From Sequoia sempervirens (lineage: Eukaryota > Streptophyta > Pinopsida > Cupressales > Cupressaceae): 64,000 bases of DNA. The stretch is from positions 224,467,201 to 224,531,200 of the forward strand of contig VDFB02373365.1 in NCBI GenBank assembly GCA_007258455.2, read 5' to 3'. Shown here piece after piece: positions 33,683 to 46,500 of the stretch (position 1 is the stretch's first letter; each line of letters opens with the position of its first letter). A program made the position numbers and the translations under genes. The notes beneath the pieces were generated by a model that worked only from the letters and a program-made list of their open reading frames with translations, was not told where the DNA came from and ran no database searches.

Positions 33683-36600
33683 ATGGACCTTGACATGAAT
33701 TTTCTCTTATGGAATGTATGAGGTATGACTAACCTCTCTAAGAAGTATTCTATTAGGGATACTCTTCAGAAACATGCTAGTATTGATGTTTTTTTCCTCT
33801 AGAATGTTAAAGTTGCTAGTTTTTTGTTATCTTTTTCTTGTCAAGTTATTTGGCTAGTAAGTAAAATATTTTCTTTTGATGATGTTGTTGGTCATGGTAG
33901 TGTAGTCACCTTTTTTCTCCATAGTGGCATGATTGTGTTGCTGATCAAGAGTCTGACCCCGCACACTAGCTTGTTTGAGTCCTTTTGAACATTGATAATC
34001 ATTGCTTTGAGATTATTAATTTTTATGCCTCAAATGATTCTCTTGAAAGATCTCTTCTCTAGTGCTAGATTACAAATTTTCTACCAGTTGCTACTTGGGT
34101 CCTTTGTAGAGATTTCAACCTAGTTGAGGTGGCATATATGACAAAGACGATACTTTATCATTCATATGGGAAGCTGGTGAAAGAAAAGATTGGTTTTATA
34201 TGCAAAATAAATTGGGTCTTTTTGATTCCAATATTGGCCACAACCATTCTCATTCCCTATGACACACTTGGAGCAATTTTTGAGCTCAGTTTGATAGAGT
34301 CTTTAAACGTCTTGATCATGCTATGATTTTTGCATAATCTTTATTTTCCTTCGCCAACTATTCTTCACTCTTGATTATATCGTTAAAGTGGACGTCACTC
34401 TATCAGACCACTTTCCCATTCATTTCTACATTGAATGGAAAGTGGGCCTGCTACATGCCAGTAAGTCCCAATTTTTCTTAAATACTTCTCTGCTGAGTCA
34501 TTAGCCCACACTAGCCCACATCAAAACTATTTGAAATCTTAAATATAGACCTTCCTAGAAAATGGGTTGGATCAAGTAGTGGAGTGATTTCATCAACCAA
34601 ACAGTGAGGTTTCTTTGTATCTATGGATGCCAGCTGGCCATTTTTCATCAGTGATCTTATGTAGTGACAACCTCAGATCTTCACAAATCCATTGAGGCCT
34701 TAGAAGCTGGCCAGAGTGGTAGAGTTGACACACTAGAAGTAAGTGACAGATTACTATGCTACAAGAGGCGTACAAATCAAAACTAGAATTCATTAGCTTA
34801 AAATTGGGTATCATGCCTTAAAAGAATTTTTCCTTGCTCTTTGTGCTAGGCACACTTTGCTTGGTATTAAGTAGATCAAAGATTTCAATCATAAGCTCAC
34901 TGAACTACTTGAAAATTTTCAAGCATATGTTAGGAATTATGAAAAAGTTTTCACTATCCAAGATTACAATTTGGAGCATGCCAATGCTCTCCAAGAATAT
35001 ATCGGGGTTGTGTCTAATAGGATATCTTCTACCCACAAATCCTTCTATGAGAAATTTATCACTATTGAAGAACTCAAGGAAGCTGTGAATACTATGGATG
35101 ATGATGTAAAGCTTCAATAATTGGTGGTTTCCCTTGAGAGTTTTACAAATCCCTTTGAGATTGTGTTGGAGAAGATCTTCATAAAGTCTATTAAATAGAA
35201 TATTTTCATTCCAAATCCCTAGGTCAACTCATTAACGAAGACAACATAAAATTCATACCTAAAGTTGATGATCTTTAAGATATTTGTAACTAAACCTTCC
35301 CATTACACTCCTCAATGTCTGTAACAAAATTATTGCTAAACCCCTTGCTTTAAAGATCCCCTACCTTCTTCAAAAAAAAAATTCCTTGACCAAACTAGAT
35401 TTTATTAAGCCTAGATTTATTCTTGATAACATCATTGCCATCTGGGAAGGTATGGAGTGGGCTAGGAACTTACATCATAAAGCTATCGTTTTGAAGATTG
35501 ATTTTTCCAAAGCTTATGAAGACATTGAATGGACCTTCATCCTGGCCATGCTTTCTACTTTGGACTTTGGTCCTCATTTCATCCAATCTATGAACATGCT
35601 TTTGTGGATGCTTCTGCTTGCATCACCATTAATGACCACCGATCTCAATCCTTCGACTTGTTCTGCTCTATTCACCAAAGTTGTCCACTAGATCCTTCTT
35701 TGGATGCTATTTCTATTGAAGGTTTTGGCTATCTTTTAGCCCACACCATTTCCCATGGGCTTGTACAAGGAATTACCTTACCCAATTCTTCAACTGAACT
35801 TGTCAATGGTCATTTTGCTAATGATTCCTTTCTCACTCTATTAGAAGAAGAGGATAATGCCAAAGTTTCCCTAGATTGTCTTGAGACCTTTTAATTGGCC
35901 TCTAGTTTTGCTATCTTGTGGTATAAGACACAATGTTATAGTCAATCCACTCTTCCTAGTCCTTTGTGGAGTCAACAACATGGTTGGAAGTGAATTGCTG
36001 ATGAGGAAATATTTATATTTCTTGGCATCCCATTTTCTTTTCATGCCTCCTCTTTAGACTTATGGAAAGTTGTTCTTTCTCGTATTGAGCGGCAGTTGGT
36101 TTTTTGGATCAACAAGACATTTTTGCTTGTTGAAAAGTTCTAGGTGTGCTCTAAAATTCTAACAGTGACTCAAGTTTATTGTTCTTTGTGTTGGGACCCT
36201 TCCAAGGCCTCTTATGTGAAGCTTTAAAAGTTGCTCAAATAATTTCTTTGGGCCTCTTTTGAGTCTCGTAGAGGCTTTCATCATGTTGCTTGAGAGTTGT
36301 ATTTCATCCCTAGAGATTCTAATGGGCTTGGCCTTCTAACCACTCAAAAGAAAAGGACTACTCTTTTTGTCAAGTGGATCATTCGTGCCCTCACTGGTAA
36401 TGAGGCCTAGAAGATTCTTCTTAGACATTGTATCTTTTTGGTATATCCCACTCATAGACTAACTTGGAAAGGGATTAGATTTCATACCCTTCTCATTATG
36501 AAGGATCCTATTCAAATTATGTGCACTTTTTTTTCTAAAAGTATTTGGCATGCCTAGGAGGCTATTAAACTCTGGCTCCATTAGAATGGATTGAGTTTTA

Positions 36601-37890
36601 GAGATGGTATATCTTTCAATCAACAAACTTTCTGGTGGTATCTTTTATTTGCTAGTCTAGTATGCCCTCTAGCTAAGTTACCCTAGCTTAATGCTCTCAA
36701 ATTTTATAAAAAGGGTATCTAGCCTCCTCAAGACTTGTTTTCTAGACTCACAATGAGTCTCATGTTGTGGGAAGATTTTAAAGCCATATTTGGCTTATAG
36801 AATCATGACTGGGAATCCTTTGAAGGCCTGGTTAGTGGCATTCTGACTGATATACTTCATAAAGTTGGTATTCATTTTTCCAAGCCTTGGTGGAAAGATT
36901 GGGAGTGGAGTCCAGACACCCCACTCTAAAACTACAAGCCCTGACTTGGCTACCAGTAGCTTTCACCTCATTATTTGATGATTAACAGTTTGAACCAAAG
37001 GTGGCATCTTCAATCCCTAGTGTTTGTTTGGCACCAAAGATTTTATAATGTGTGGTCTTCCATTATTGAGCCCAAGATTTCCCTCTTTCTTTGGTGTATT
37101 CTTTTCCAAGGCTTACCAGTGGGCTCTCAGCTTACCCATATTGGGGTTCAAGACCCTCGTTTCCCTTTTTGTGGGAAACCTAAGTATTCTAAGCATCTCT
37201 TTTGGTTCTGCTCCAGAGCTCAATAGTTATAGAATTGGATTCATGATTTCATTCGGCCCTTCAGGCTTGAGTCTTTCTCTTGGAATATGGTGATGTTGGG
37301 TGACTAACCCCATCTTCTCGAGAAGTATAGCTAGATTTGACACACTTTCAGGGTGGAAATCCTTTTTAGTATTTGGAAAGATAGAAATTCTTGCATATTT
37401 TCTCATAGCTAGACTGATAAACATGTTTTACATTATTCTAAATCTATTATATATTCTAATATGATTTTGCAAATTCAAGTGTAAGCTAACAAAGTTGTGC
37501 TTGAGGTGGCTCAACTTTAGGAGCTCTTGGCCCACTGGGGGAATTCCCCTTGCACTCTTTCTCATGTGCCACCCTCTACCACTTCCTCCTAAGGTCATTT
37601 TCCTTCATGCAACAAGTGGCAGGTGAGTAGTGGCTCTACAAGGAATCTCAGGCTCACCCCCATTCATAGACCCCTCCTTGTAGTGGCTCACATCCTCGTG
37701 GATGATCGCCCTCCCCTCCTCCTCAAGTCAACCTAGATTGGCCTTTTGGAGGAGTGTTTGGAGGTGGCAATGGTGCTTTTGATTGACCCTCTAGCAAAGC
37801 TTGTGGTGGAGCTTTAGGTTGGTTGGCCAACTCTTCCAAATGGTTTCCATAGTTGGATTTGTAAATTTCTCCCATTCGGTGAGAAGATAA
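33683..37890 (+). pseudogene. LINE ORF2: endonuclease, reverse transcriptase, zf-RVT (broken)
   Basis: The start MDLDMNFLLWNV is followed by TGA where the family has Arg (WNVRG), the first endonuclease motif. Reverse transcriptase begins near 34850. Motif region LDFIKPRFILDNIIAIWEGM with VLKIDFSKAYEDIEW lies at 35390-35540 (motif A Asp kept). The FADD box is FAND at 35814-35825. The C-terminal zf-RVT domain reads PKISLFLWCILFQGLPVGSQ with FPFCGKPKYSKHLFWFC at about 37070-37215. ORF end about 37890. It would nick target DNA and copy the LINE RNA; clearly dead. Confidence 0.85.
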
Positions 37891-38169
37891 AGATAAAGAT
37901 GATCATGGTTGGGGTCCCTCTGACATCATTGTGGACCCCACTGTTGTATGGGTAAATTAGATGACAAGCATCTGCCACCCTCTGTTGACACTACTATGGT
38001 CATTTAAGCGGCTTTATATTGAATTTTTATCATGCTTTCTGCTTTATTGGTGCTACCCATGTGACTTTTAGGGTGTTCCTTCCTACAACCCAAACTTTTT
38101 TTGTGAATATGTGTATATTTATCTTTAATTAATAGATATAGATGCCTATTCATAAAAAAATTATACATT

Positions 38170-39250
38170 ATGATCTATTTATTTACTATCACTTGCACCT
38201 AAAGGAGGTTCAAGGATTACCTTGATATATAAAATTATATATGTAAATATGTTATAGAGTATGTTTTTGCACATGGTTGTGTATGGATGTGATGTGTTCA
38301 AATTCTAGTTGTATGTAGCTAAATTAAACAATTAATAATAAGTGCTAAATAATGAAATGAAATAAACTTAGACAAATCTAGATTTTTTCCTTAAAGAAAT
38401 TAAGTATTATCTAATTTTCAAATATTTTCATATAGATTTAAAATATATAGCAATGCAAATGAAAGAAAAAGATGCCATCAAATTAACAAAAAACATTGCA
38501 ATGGAAATATAATGTTCCCATCGAGTTAGAAAATCAATATTTATATGACTTTTACTTGATAAGTGAGATTTTGGAGGCTTTCACCTTATATTTTTAAGGC
38601 TTTAACCATTAAATGAGAGGTGGTTTACCATTAAATGATAGCTAAAACTTGTTTTCCGATGGTCAACTCAAAGTTATTTGAAACTTATTTCCGACTCAAA
38701 TCTCACACTATATGTAACCTATTGACTAATAATTTATTAATGTACTTATTAAAATATACTTAATTATAAATATATAATTAAATTAGATATAATAAATATG
38801 TTCTATTATTATAATACTATATAACCTATTTAACAGTAAGTAATATTATGTTTTTATATATCATATTTTTATTAGCTGATAGGCTATTTGTGTCAACTTT
38901 GCTCAGAATTTTCGTTAGCCTCGCTGTTTTTAAGGTTTTCGGCGATTCGAAAAAAGGTGGCGGGTGGGTTATAACTTCGGTTGGAATTTTCGTCAGCCTC
39001 CCAGATTTTTGGCCTTTCAATGGCTGTGAAAAAGGTGGCAGAGGCGATTGTTGGCTACTTTGGGAATAGGGTGGCGTTTGTTGGGCCGCGTGGATATAGA
39101 AGGCTGTGGAAATTAAACGTTGGTTGGCATCAAAATTAATTGTTGTATGTTTTGCATGTACTGGGGATTGTCATAATAAAAACTATCATTTAACACCTCG
39201 GCGAACAAAACAAATGTTTGGAAAATTTTCAATAAGGAATTGTTTGGTGT
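38170..39250. other. AT-rich spacer with one 84-bp imperfect duplication
   Basis: 38170-38880 is AT-rich with nothing recognised. Then GAATTTTCGTTAGCCTCGC ... AAAAAGGTGGCGGG (38906-38964) recurs imperfectly as GAATTTTCGTCAGCCTCCC ... AAAAAGGTGGCAGA (38990-39046). The short ORF across it (38848-39069) has no recognised domain. Confidence 0.5.
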
Positions 39251-42200
39251 CGTTCTATTGCTATGCCTAATATGAGAGCCATAAGCGACAAGGGTAAGCT
39301 TCTGTGAGGGTGCAAGCTGGATTAAGCTTTGTGCAACTTTTGCGAAGGTGGGTGGAGGTTATTTTGTGTTTTTTGTAAGGGCAGATGGTTGGAAATGCAA
39401 AAGATAAGTGTTGCCTGCAATAATATTTTTCCCATTTTTGTGCAGGAAAGTTGGCAAGAATGTGTGTTTGAAACAAGTGGGAAGAGGTGCATGTGGAAGA
39501 AATCCTTGGTGATACTATTTGATTTGTGGTTCATGGTCTGTGCCAGGCTATATTGCTTGATTTTCCATAAGGTGTTGTTGATTGTTTCAAATACCTTGTC
39601 TAATTTATGGTTCACGTTTTGTGTACATGGTTTTGCATGGATTTGATACTGTGATTTTTTGTGGGTTTGTGTTTATGGTTTATGTTATTTGTGTATGTTT
39701 TTAGGCTTGGAGAAACAAGGCAGCCTAGAGCAAGCTAGCAAAAAGAGGTTTGTTTGAAACAACCGGCAAGAGGTGCATATGGAAAAAACTATTTGCCATA
39801 TTGATTCATTAGATTTTCCATAAGGTATTGTTGATTGCTTCTAAATTTGATAAGGGGTTGTTGAGAAAAGATTATATTGTTTGTGAAAATGAGTATTGTT
39901 TGATTTAACGTTTGCGTTTTTTGTTTATGGTTTTGCATGGGTTCCTATCTGTCATTTTTTGTGTTTTGTGGGTTTCTTCATCTGGGTTGGTCTTTAAACC
40001 ACTATTGTTTAGTTTATGGCTTCTAGTTTGTGGTTATGGGTGCAATGGAATAAAATAATCAAGCATATATGCTTTGTGTTAGCTTCCATTGGGATTTGTC
40101 GATTATAGTTCTGTTGGTTAAGCTATATTGTTTCATTTTGGAGAAGGTGTTGTTGAAAAGGCTATATTGTTTCAATTTTCAAGGAGGTTGTGTTGAGAAA
40201 GGAGTGTTTTCTGTATGGGTTTGTTATTGTCATTTTTCATAGGGTTTGTGTTTAATGTTTGCATTTTGTGGGTATGCTTGCAACATAATAAAATTGTAGA
40301 CGTTATGGAGTTTTTGTCGATTGCTATTGTATAGCTTAGGCTATATTGTGGCTTTCTGCATGAAGGTGGTTGTTGAAAGTAATGTTGTTTGATTTATGGA
40401 TTTCGTTTTCTAGTTATGGTTGGAAGAAAATAAAATAATTAATGTTGTTGATCCTATGTTTGGTTACATTAGGTATTATTGATTATTGTTATCTTCCTTA
40501 GGCTATATTGGGTATATTTTTATATATATATATATATGTAAGATTAAAATTGTTAAGGTTATTGAGTTTTGGTCGATTCTTATTATATAACTCGAGCTAT
40601 ATTGTGGCTTTTTGCATGTGGGTGGTTGTTGAAAGTAATGTTGTTTGATTTATGGCTTTCATTTTCTAGTTATGGTTGGAACAAAATAAAATAATTAATG
40701 ATGTTGATTCTATGTTTGGTTACATTAGGTATTATTGATTATTGTTCTCTGCCTTAGGCTATATTGGGTATATTTTAATATCAATATATATATGTAAGAT
40801 TAAAATTGTTAAGGTTATGGAGTTTTGGTCAATTCTTATTGTATAGCTCGGGCTATATTGTGGCCTTCTACATCTAGGTGGATACTGAAACCAATGTTGT
40901 TTGATTTATGGCTTTCATTTTTTGGTTATGGTTGGAACAAAATAAAATATTTAATGTTGTTGATTCTACATTTGGTTACATTAGGTATTATTGATTATTG
41001 TTCTCTGCCTTAGGCTATATTGGGTATATTTTAATATCAATATATATGTGTATATATATACATATATATGTCCACATATATATATACATATATAATATTA
41101 ATATATATATATATTAATTTTTGTGGGTCTCTCTTTATGGCTTGCATTTAGTGGATATGTTGGCAACAGGGAAAAATCCTTGACCTTATGCAGTTTTTGT
41201 CGATTGTAACTATCTTGATTTTCCATAAGGTACTGTTGATTGCTTCAAATATCTTGTTTGATTTATGGTTCACATTTTCTGTGTATGGTTTTGCATGGAT
41301 TTGGTAATGTGTTTTTTATTTATTTATAGCTTCCGGTTTGTGGTTATGGTTGCAATGGAATAAAATAGTGAATCATATATGCTTTGTGTTAGCTTCCATT
41401 GCGCAATGTCAATTATAGTTCTGTTGCTTAAGCTATATTGTTTCATTTTGGAGAAGGTGTTGTTGAAAAGGGTGTATTGTTTCAATTTTCGAGGAGGTTG
41501 TGTTGAGAAAGGAGTGCTTTTTCTATGGGTTTGTTACTGTCAAATTTTGAAGGGTTTTTGTTTAATGTTTGCATTTTGTGGGTATGTGTGCAACAAAATA
41601 AAATTGTTGAGGTTATGGAGTGTGTCGATTGTTATTGTATACCTTGGGCTATATTGTGGCTTTCTGCATGTGGGTGGCTATTGAAACCAATGTTGTTTGA
41701 TTTATAGCTTTCATTTTCTGGTTATGGTTGGAACAAAATAAAATAAGTAATGTTGATTCTATGTTTGGTTACATTAGGTATTATTGATTATTGTTCTTTT
41801 CCTTAGGCTATATTGGGTATATTTTTACATCAATATATATGTGTATATATATATGTATATATCTGTACATATATACATATATTTATATATATATATTAAT
41901 TTTCTGTGGGTCTCTCTTTATGGCTTGCATTTAGTGGATATGTTGGCAACGAGGAAAAATTCTTAACCTTATGCATTTTTTGTTGATTGTTACTGTCTAG
42001 CTCAACCTATATTGTCTGATTCTCGATTAGGTTATGTTCAAAAGGCTATATTATTTCAATTTTCAATAAGGTGTTGTTCATAGAAGAGAAAATTATTTGT
42101 TAAAACGAATTATGTTTCATTTATGGACGCGTTATATGGGTCAACTTTTGATGGGTTTCTCTTTAATGTTTGTGTTTTGTGGGTATGTTTGCAATGGGAT

Positions 42201-43140
42201 AAAATTGTTGAGGTTATGCAGTTTTTGTCGATTGTTATTGTATGGCTCGAGCTATATTGTGGCTTTCTCCATCTGGGTCGCTGTTGAAACCAATGTTGTT
42301 TGATTTATGTCTTTGGTTTTCTGGTTATGGTTGGAATAGAATAAAATAATTATTGTTGTTGATTCTATGTTTGGTTACATTAGGTATTAATAATTATTGT
42401 TCTTTGCCTTAGGCTATATTGGGTGTATTTTAATATTAATAAATATGTGTATATATATATGTATATTGTTTCAATTTTCAATAAGGTGTTGTTCATAGAA
42501 GAGAAAATTATTTGTTAAAACAAGTTGTGTTTCATTTATGGACGCGTTATATGGGTCAACTTTCAATGGGTTTCTCTTTAATGTTTGCATTTTGTGGGCA
42601 TGTTTGCAATAGGATAAAATTGTTGAGGTTATGCAGTTTCTGTCGATTGTTATTGTATGGCTTGTGCTATATCGTGGTTTTCTCCATCCGGGTCACTATT
42701 GAAAGCAATGTTGTTTAATTTATGTCTTTGGTTTTCTGGTTATGGTTGGAATAAAATAAAATAATTACTGTTGTTGATTCTATGTTTGGTTACGTTAGGT
42801 ATTATTAATTATTGTTCTCTTCCTTAGGCTATATTGGGTGTATTGTAATATTAATATATATGTGAATATATATACGTATATATGTGTACATATATACATA
42901 TATTTATATATATTTCAATTTTTGGCTGCTAATTATATTTATGTATATGATTTTCCATTGTTAGTTTGCAAGAATGTGTTGTTGAGAAGGCTATATTGTT
43001 TTAATTTTTTCATAGGGTTGTGTTGAGAAATGAGTATATTTTAACTTGGGTTTGTTTCTATGAATCTTTGTGGGTTTCTGTTTATGGCGACTATTTTGTG
43101 GATATGTTTGGATTAGAATAAAATTGTTGAGCTGTTATGC
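39250..43140 (+). repeat. Complex satellite-like array, forward part
   Basis: Repeated modules contain TTTGATTTATGGCTTTCATT, GGTTATGGTTGGAACAAAAT and CTTAGGCTATATTGGGTATA. Three units about 255 bp apart start near 40441, 40697 and 40952. A 415-bp near-identical duplication covers 42056-42470 and 42471-42850. A larger block at about 40020 recurs at about 41330 (shift 1310 bp). Interspersed TA microsatellites lie at 40517-40540, 41038-41115, 41832-41900 and 42855-42915. The many small ORFs are by-products of the repeats and share no recognised domain. Confidence 0.8.
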
Positions 43141-44650
43141 ACCATTGCCACTAGATAGGAACCATAGATCAAATAGAAATAATCATTAACCTATGAAAAG
43201 AACAAGCATATTAAGCAGCAAAAATGAATATTGTCTGCATCTGATTTCATATAGATAAATGTCTGCACCTTTTGCAGCCATCAATGCATGCAAAAAACAC
43301 AAGATAAGATCCAACCACCTTCACATAGATTCCACAGCTGATGAACGCACTTGCACCTTCACAGAAGCTTGCCATCCTCACTCACAACTACCTTCAATGA
43401 CAACATAGACCCAGAGAATGGCACCCAACAATACATTTTCGATAACTACATAGACATTTGTTCCACAAACATACGTATGTATACATAGGCTGACTGGAAT
43501 GAGGAAGAAAAAGACAAGGGCTGCTATGGTAAATGGAAGCCATAAATCAAACAATATAGTGTAAGGTAGACGACAATAGTGAATAATGCCTTATGCAAAG
43601 CAACATGAACTACATAACATTAACTATTTTATTGCATTAAAAACACAAGATAACATCCGACCACCTTCACATAGATTACACAGCCGATGAACACACTTGC
43701 ATCTTCACATAAGCTTTTCATCCTCAGTCATAGCTACCTTCAACAACAACATAAACCAAGAGAATGACATCCAACAATATGTTTTCGATAATTGCATAGA
43801 CATTCATTTCACAAATATACATATGTATACATAGCCTGACTGGAATGAGGAACAACAAGACAAGGGTTGGTGTGGTGAATGGAAGCCATAAATGAAAAAA
43901 TATAGCATAAGGCAGATGTCAATAGTGAACAATGCCTTATGCAAAGCAACATGAACTACATAACATTAACTATTTTATTGCATTACAATCATCGCCACAA
44001 AAAAAAAGACGTAAATGAAATAGTATTGTTATCAACAGTCACCTAGATGGCCAAAGGTGCAAAACACTAAAAACCATAGTGACAAATCCACACAAAAACA
44101 TCCGTGCAAAAGTCAAACCATAAATCAAACAATATTGCTGTGAAGAAACTATATACTCTCTTTTCAAGGGAACCCTATCAAAAGGCAACAATGTACCATA
44201 AAACAACACAACCTATATAACATTAACTATTTCATTGGGTTGCAACTATCACACACAAAAGTACAACTTCCAATAGTGGCTCACATGGCAAACCCACAAA
44301 ACAAAGAAAGATCCTGGTAATAGACCAACACAAAACCTTCACTAGGAAAATGCAAACCCTAAATGATTCAATATTGGTTTCAATGGTAACCTAGATGTGA
44401 AGATTCATCAAAAACACAACAGATTAACTATTTTGCAATCATTTACACAAAACAAAATCCATAAATGAAACAATATTTCCAACAGTCACGTAGATGCCAA
44501 AACCCACAAAACACAAGAAATCTTGATTTGGAGATTCACCAAAAACACACTAGATTAACTATTTTGCAACCTTTCGCACAAAACCAAAGCCATAAATGGA
44601 ATAATATAGCCAACAGTCACGAACATGCCAAAACCCACAATTGTTGATTG
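43141..44650 (-). repeat. Same satellite-like family in reverse orientation
   Basis: GGAAGCCATAAATCAAACAA and TAACATTAACTATTTTATTG are reverse complements of words in the forward part. Two units about 346 bp apart begin near 43296 and 43642 (ACACAAGATAAGATCC / ACACAAGATAACATCC). Further shorter units continue to 44650. Confidence 0.75.
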
Positions 44651-44750
44651 CTCATGGCTAGCTCGAGTTGTTTTTTTTGGCTTATTTTTTTGCTATGTAG
44701 TTTTTTTGTGCTTTGATATATATTTACATGTATGTGTATATATATATATA

Positions 44751-44850
44751 NNNNNNNNNNNNNNNNNNNNNNNNNNNNNNNNNNNNNNNNNNNNNNNNNN
44801 NNNNNNNNNNNNNNNNNNNNNNNNNNNNNNNNNNNNNNNNNNNNNNNNNN
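44751..44850. other. Assembly gap (100 N)
   Basis: Exactly 100 N directly after a TA microsatellite: a gap placeholder of unknown true size. The sequence on its right does not continue the satellite. Confidence 0.99.
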
Positions 44851-44982
44851 TGTCTTGACAACACAAACCCTAAAACAATGATGAGGAACATAACCCTTAA
44901 GCCAGAAACGAGGGTCTAAGCCAGTTATTGCAAAATTTTAGAATGGAACCAAATAATTTTTTTGAGGGGTTCCATTATAATC

Positions 44983-45969
44983 AACTATCAACACAAAATT
45001 TCTCTTACTAGCTCCCTATTTGAGAAGACTTTTTTGAATCCTCCAAGTCTCCCCTTTCGACCAACCCTTCTAGCCCACTAGATTTCCCTACCCTTTGTAT
45101 TAACCTAGAAAATTCCCTTGAAGACCCTCATTTGGATGCTAATGTTTGTACCAATTTTACCCCTCTAAAACTAAAAAATAATGATCTTAGTGAGGCTATG
45201 AATGTTTAGAAAAATATTTTGAAATGATTTATTTTCTTAATAAATCATGGCTAAAGATAAAATTTAGTATTTGGAATAGAAGGTGCTCAACCATAAGGGT
45301 ATTGAGTTAGGTGAAGTTGATGATGATGGATGTTGGGCCCTTTTATCTTCTCTTGCCAAGTCTTTTGACAAGTGGGCCAATTGGGAGATCGAAGTTGAAG
45401 AGCTCAAGGTTGTGGTCAGAACTATGGAGGAGAGGGAAAATTTGCATGAAGAGGTGGCTACTATGTGTAGCAACTAGGAAAAGACTCTAAAGTGTGTACA
45501 TGAAATCATTGACTACAAAAAGGAAATGGCAAAAAATATAACAGCTATCATTTAGGTGTTCTAACAGGATCTATACAATAGTCATGGAAAGAGGGCTAGG
45601 AAGGAATGTCAGGATGTTGCTTAGTCTAAAAAGGAGGGAAATTTTTTTGATTGTTCAACTATGCTCAATACCCAAGAGGGCCAACCCATGCAAAATAAAC
45701 CATTATATTTTAAAGAAAAACTATGATTTCTCATGAATGAATGGAAAGCTATTAATGGCCTCAAGCTACTAGGTAACCACTATCTAGTATAGTTCCTAGT
45801 TGTTCTTCTCTTGTGATTTTTTTATCCTTTTTTTTGGTCTCTGTTTAGCTACCTTATTTTCTTTTTGGGTGCCTCATGTCTCGTGACCTCCCTTGTTTGG
45901 CCTTCATAAATTTTTGTAAGGGAATTGACCCTTTTAGACTTTAATCTAATCAAAACTATCAACACAAAA
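44983..45969 (+). mobile_element. 955-bp non-LTR retroposon with 16-bp target-site duplication
   Basis: AACTATCAACACAAAA occurs at 44983-44998 and 45954-45969, flanking an insert 44999-45953. The insert ends TTTAATCTAATCA, a LINE-like short A-rich 3' end. It carries a degenerate ORF with a Glu-rich segment (45283-45477: WANWEIEVEELKVVVRTMEE). No reverse transcriptase or endonuclease is present. It is either a 5'-truncated LINE from an unrelated family or a non-autonomous retroposon. Confidence 0.7.
45283..45477 (+). pseudogene. Short coiled-coil ORF remnant inside retroposon
   Basis: A 64-residue frame starting MLNHKGIELGEVDDDGCWAL, rich in Glu/Val/Leu with possible heptads. It stops, and related sequence continues for about 200 bp with further stops (KKEMAKNI, HGKRARKECQ). 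No family is recognised. It may be the remnant of a LINE ORF1-like or gag-like coiled coil. Confidence 0.4.
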
Positions 45970-46209
45970 GTCTATTAATTAGAAAAATGACCTAAAAAAT
46001 AATTTATTAATAATAAAAATAACAACTAAAATAATAATTAAAGAATTTATATACAATATCTAAAACTAGCTAATACAAAAATAATTAAACAAGAATAATA
46101 ATTAATTTAATTGATTTGAGAAAAATATTAAGACTGGTTCTGATAAAGCCAAATATTATGTATAACATAATATGAATCAGTTTTCTATCCAGACATAGAC
46201 CTATAAATC
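45970..46209. other. AT-rich spacer
   Basis: AT-rich DNA between the retroposon and the LINE target duplication; nothing recognised. Confidence 0.5.
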
Positions 46210-46500
46210 TCAAGAAATAATATATTTTTTTATATTAAATATAAGGAGAACAATACATAGTAGATCAGATAGGAAACATTAGAGTATCAAATCAGTGCAT
46301 TCAAGAAGCCCTGCAACCACAAAAAAAACCTAACTTGGACCACAAAATATATAAACTTAAATCATTAGGACTAGGTACATCTCAAAATTACATCGTAGTC
46401 CAAGATCATAATATACACAAATAAATTAACAAAGGTACCAGCATATGTAGCAAACCCATATACAAGGAACCATGACAAAAAGAGAACCATCAGGCAAAAT

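Larger units (their letters stand above)
32271..38169 (+). mobile_element. L1-type LINE, full length but degenerate, with target-site duplication
   Basis: The element body is 32283-38160, flanked by AAATTATACATT on both sides (32271-32282 and 38158-38169, the first As overlapping the tail). It has a DUF4283-type ORF1, endonuclease, reverse transcriptase and a zf-RVT domain in the usual plant L1 order, and ends ATTCAT followed by a short A tail. Many stops and frameshifts occur in both ORFs; the reverse transcriptase FADD box reads FAND. Confidence 0.85.

Noticed and set aside
39322..39646. ORFs of about 100 codons in the satellite-like array
   Set aside because: They lie in repeated modules, differ between units and have no domain.
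44625..44919. ORFs running through the N gap
   Set aside because: Translation of unknown bases; meaningless.
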